From contig JBKBIP010000060.1 in the NCBI GenBank assembly GCA_046297495.1, forward strand, positions 1-15,776: 15,776 nucleotides of DNA, given 5' to 3'. This stretch comes from JBKBIP01 sp046297495. Its GTDB lineage: Bacteria; Planctomycetota; Planctomycetia; Gemmatales; Gemmataceae. The position numbers were made by a program, and so were the translations under genes. Below, one piece after another: positions 14,053 through 15,776 of the stretch. Every line of letters begins with the position of its first letter. Positions within the stretch are counted from its first letter, which is position 1. A model generated the notes under the pieces. That model had not been told where the DNA came from. It searched no databases and saw only the letters and a list, made by a program, of their open reading frames with translations.

Positions 14053-15639
14053 ATGGCTGCCCATTTTGACGTGATCGTGATTGGAGCCGGGCACAATGGC
14101 TTGGTGACGGCGGCGTATCTGGCCAAGGCCGGCAAGAAGGTGCTGGTGCTCGAACGGCGTGAGCTGGTCGGCGGTGCCTGCGTCACCGAAGAAGTTTGGC
14201 CCGGTTACAAGGTATCGACGGCGGCCTATGTCAATAGCCTGCTGCGTCCGGAAATCATTCGCGAGTTGGAGCTAAAGAAACACGGTTTCGAGATGCTGCC
14301 ACGCAATCCGTCGTCGTTCACGCCGTTTCCCGATGGTCGGTATCTGTTGCTGGGTCCTGATGCCGCCCGGAACCACCAAGAGATCAGCAAATTCTCGACC
14401 AAGGACGCCGAGGCGCTGCCACGCTACGAGCAGATGTTGTTGAAAGTGGCCGACTTCATCGAGCCGACGTTGATGGAGACCCCCCCCGATCCCTGGTCGT
14501 GGCGGCCGCGCGATCTGTGGCAACTGCTTAAACTGGGTTGGCGGTTCCGCCAACTGGGCCGCGACGGTGCCCAAGCCATTGACATTCTCACCGGCGCCGC
14601 CCGGACCATCCTCGACCGCTGGTTCGAGTCGGAGCAATTGAAAGTCACGCTGGCCACCGACGCCGTCATCGGAGCGTTCGCTGCCCCCTCGATGCCAGGG
14701 ACGGCCTATGTGCTGTTTCATCACGTCATGGGGGAGTGCAACGGAGCGCGGGGCGTGTGGGGCTACGTGCGCGGCGGCATGGGCGGCATCTCGAACGCGC
14801 TGGCGGCGGCGGCTCAGAGACATGGAGCTGACATCCGCTGTAATGCCCCGGTCGCCAAAATCACCATCCACAATGGAGCCGCGCACGGCGTCGTCTTGGC
14901 CGATGGCACGGAGTTTACCGCCAAGTGCATCGCCTCCAACGCCGACGCCTACGTGACCTTCCTCAAGCTGATCGACCCCAACCAGCTCCCCGATGAGTTC
15001 GTCGCGCAGGTGCGGCACATCGATTATGCCAGCCCCTCCTTGAAGATCAACGTGGCCTTGAGCGAATTGCCGAACTTCACCGCCCTGCCGGGCACAACGG
15101 TTGGCCCGCAGCATCGCGGCACCATCCACCTCTGCCCCGATTTGGATTACATGGAACGGGCTTACGACGACGCCAAGTACGGCAGGCCGTCGCAAGCGCC
15201 GATCCTGGAATGCACGATTCCCAGCAGTGTCGATGACACCGTGGCGCCAGAGGGCATGTATTTGATGTCGATGTTTATTCAGTACGCGCCGTACCAGCTG
15301 CGCGAGGGGAATTGGGATGACATCAAGGAGCAATTCGCCGACCGCTGTTTCGACATTCTCAATGAGTATGCCCCGAATTTCAAACAATCGGTGATCGACC
15401 GGCAAGTGTTATCGCCGTTGGACATCGAACGCCGTTTCGGCTTGACCGGCGGCAACATCTTCCAAGGGGCGATGACTTTGGGGCAGCTCTTTTTCCTGCG
15501 GCCAGTGCCGGGGTACGCCAACTACCGCACCCCCATACGCGGCTTGTACTTGTGCGGGGCGGCGGCCCATCCTGGCGGCGGCGTCATGGGAGCGTGCGGC
15601 TACAACGCCGCCCGCGAAATCTTACGGGACGTGAAATAG
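14053..15639 (+). CDS. PYROXD2/CrtI-like FAD-dependent oxidoreductase
   Basis: This is a 528-aa flavoprotein of the phytoene-desaturase-related family. The N-terminal dinucleotide fold is FDVIVIGAGHNGLVTAAYL (5-23), with the ribose-binding acidic residue E34 in VLERRELVGGA. The C-terminal FAD segment RTPIRGLYLCGAAAHPGGG (492-510), followed by VMGACGYNAA, is characteristic of PYROXD2-type proteins rather than classical carotenoid desaturases. Length and ends agree with that group. The likely reaction is oxidation, reduction or isomerisation of a hydrophobic substrate, but no substrate is established by sequence. I chose the ATG at 14053, with AAAGG about 6 nt upstream; an in-frame TTG at 13993 adds 20 unlikely residues. 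It is divergent from the lipid gene set across 179 bp. Carotenoid, isoprenoid or lipid chemistry would fit the context but is inference. Confidence 0.87.
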   Translation: MAAHFDVIVIGAGHNGLVTAAYLAKAGKKVLVLERRELVGGACVTEEVWPGYKVSTAAYVNSLLRPEIIRELELKKHGFEMLPRNPSSFTPFPDGRYLLLGPDAARNHQEISKFSTKDAEALPRYEQMLLKVADFIEPTLMETPPDPWSWRPRDLWQLLKLGWRFRQLGRDGAQAIDILTGAARTILDRWFESEQLKVTLATDAVIGAFAAPSMPGTAYVLFHHVMGECNGARGVWGYVRGGMGGISNALAAAAQRHGADIRCNAPVAKITIHNGAAHGVVLADGTEFTAKCIASNADAYVTFLKLIDPNQLPDEFVAQVRHIDYASPSLKINVALSELPNFTALPGTTVGPQHRGTIHLCPDLDYMERAYDDAKYGRPSQAPILECTIPSSVDDTVAPEGMYLMSMFIQYAPYQLREGNWDDIKEQFADRCFDILNEYAPNFKQSVIDRQVLSPLDIERRFGLTGGNIFQGAMTLGQLFFLRPVPGYANYRTPIRGLYLCGAAAHPGGGVMGACGYNAAREILRDVK

Positions 15640-15642
15640 AAA

Positions 15643-15687
15643 CGAGCCGCAGGCGAGCTTTTGCTCGCCCGCGGCTCGCACGCTAAA
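15643..15687. repeat. Large hairpin copy of the CGCTAAA palindromic repeat
   Basis: CGAGCCGC-A-GGCGAGC (15643-15658) pairs with GCTCGCC-C-GCGGCTCG (15663-15678), 15 pairs with one mismatch, around a TTTT loop. CACGCTAAA follows. It starts 4 nt after the oxidoreductase stop and lies between two convergent reading frames, so it may act as a bidirectional transcript end even though neither side has a T tract. It is the most complete copy of the repeat. Confidence 0.8.
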
Positions 15688-15700
15688 TTGTCACTGGTCA

Positions 15701-15776
15701 CTACTTCTTGGAGGAGATGTTAGCGCGTTCGTTAGTCAGCACGACAATCATGCTCACTTCTTGATTATCGACGACC
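15701..15776 (-). CDS. Probable C-terminal end of a minus-strand gene (partial)
   Basis: On the minus strand a frame entering from the right edge reads VVDNQEVSMIVVL, then a Thr, then NERANISSKK, and stops at TAG (15703-15701). The residue mix, with alternating hydrophobic positions followed by a polar tail, looks like real protein, and the stop falls 23 bp short of the convergent hairpin. With only 24 residues the family cannot be named. Confidence 0.5.
   Translation of the reverse strand, partial: VVDNQEVSMIVVLTNERANISSKK

Noticed and set aside
14272..15405. Minus-strand frame of 377 codons
   Set aside because: It lies wholly antisense to the FAD oxidoreductase, is rich in His, Arg, Gly and Val without domain features, and has no family signature.
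1..15776. tRNA, rRNA, CRISPR array, insertion sequence or prophage
   Set aside because: No cloverleaf pattern, regularly spaced direct repeats, transposase motif or phage protein was seen on either strand.

Overview
The window looks like chromosomal DNA from a planctomycete, most like the Gemmata group. This is inference from gene style: a GC-rich but not extreme composition, several translation starts without a clear Shine-Dalgarno, a CxxC/CxxC zinc-ribbon membrane protein, and single-TM orphan proteins of a kind common there. No rRNA, tRNA, CRISPR array, transposase or phage gene was seen.

Left part (1-6045), mostly central metabolism. On the minus strand lie pdxH (pyridoxamine phosphate oxidase) and an LctP-family lactate/glycolate permease. 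Divergent from the permease, on the plus strand, run a KDPG aldolase (eda), a 2-keto-3-deoxygluconate kinase (kdgK) and a THUMP-domain RNA N2-guanine methyltransferase. KdgK and Eda are consecutive steps: KDG is phosphorylated to KDPG, then cleaved to pyruvate and glyceraldehyde 3-phosphate. A perfect 16-bp inverted repeat overlaps the eda -10 box. A long stem-loop separates eda from kdgK, and a bulged inverted repeat precedes the methyltransferase gene.

Middle (6046-8354), plus strand: a zinc-ribbon protein with four TM helices, a closely coupled one-TM protein starting at TTG, and a 99-aa hydrophobic protein behind its own near-consensus promoter. None has a function I can name.

Right part (8486-13873), minus strand: a compact gene set that looks like a lipid-modification operon. 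In transcription order it holds a DUF3419/BtaA-like SAM-dependent 3-amino-3-carboxypropyl transferase, a polytopic CTP-dependent lipid-alcohol kinase with an extra C-terminal membrane half, a two-lobed GNAT protein, an OleC-like acyl-adenylate synthetase, and a 52-aa single-TM protein that I found by reading the minus strand. Two of the junctions are ATGA start/stop overlaps. No BtaB methyltransferase and no OleA/B/D partners are present in the window. The combination does not match a pathway I recognise and is the best candidate here for an undescribed system. A PYROXD2/CrtI-like FAD oxidoreductase is divergently placed next to it.

A small palindromic repeat family (core GCTCGC..CGCTAAA) occurs in four intergenic places between 7.9 and 15.7 kb. 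It probably represents a dispersed genomic repeat. The last 76 bases hold what looks like the C-terminus of a further minus-strand gene.
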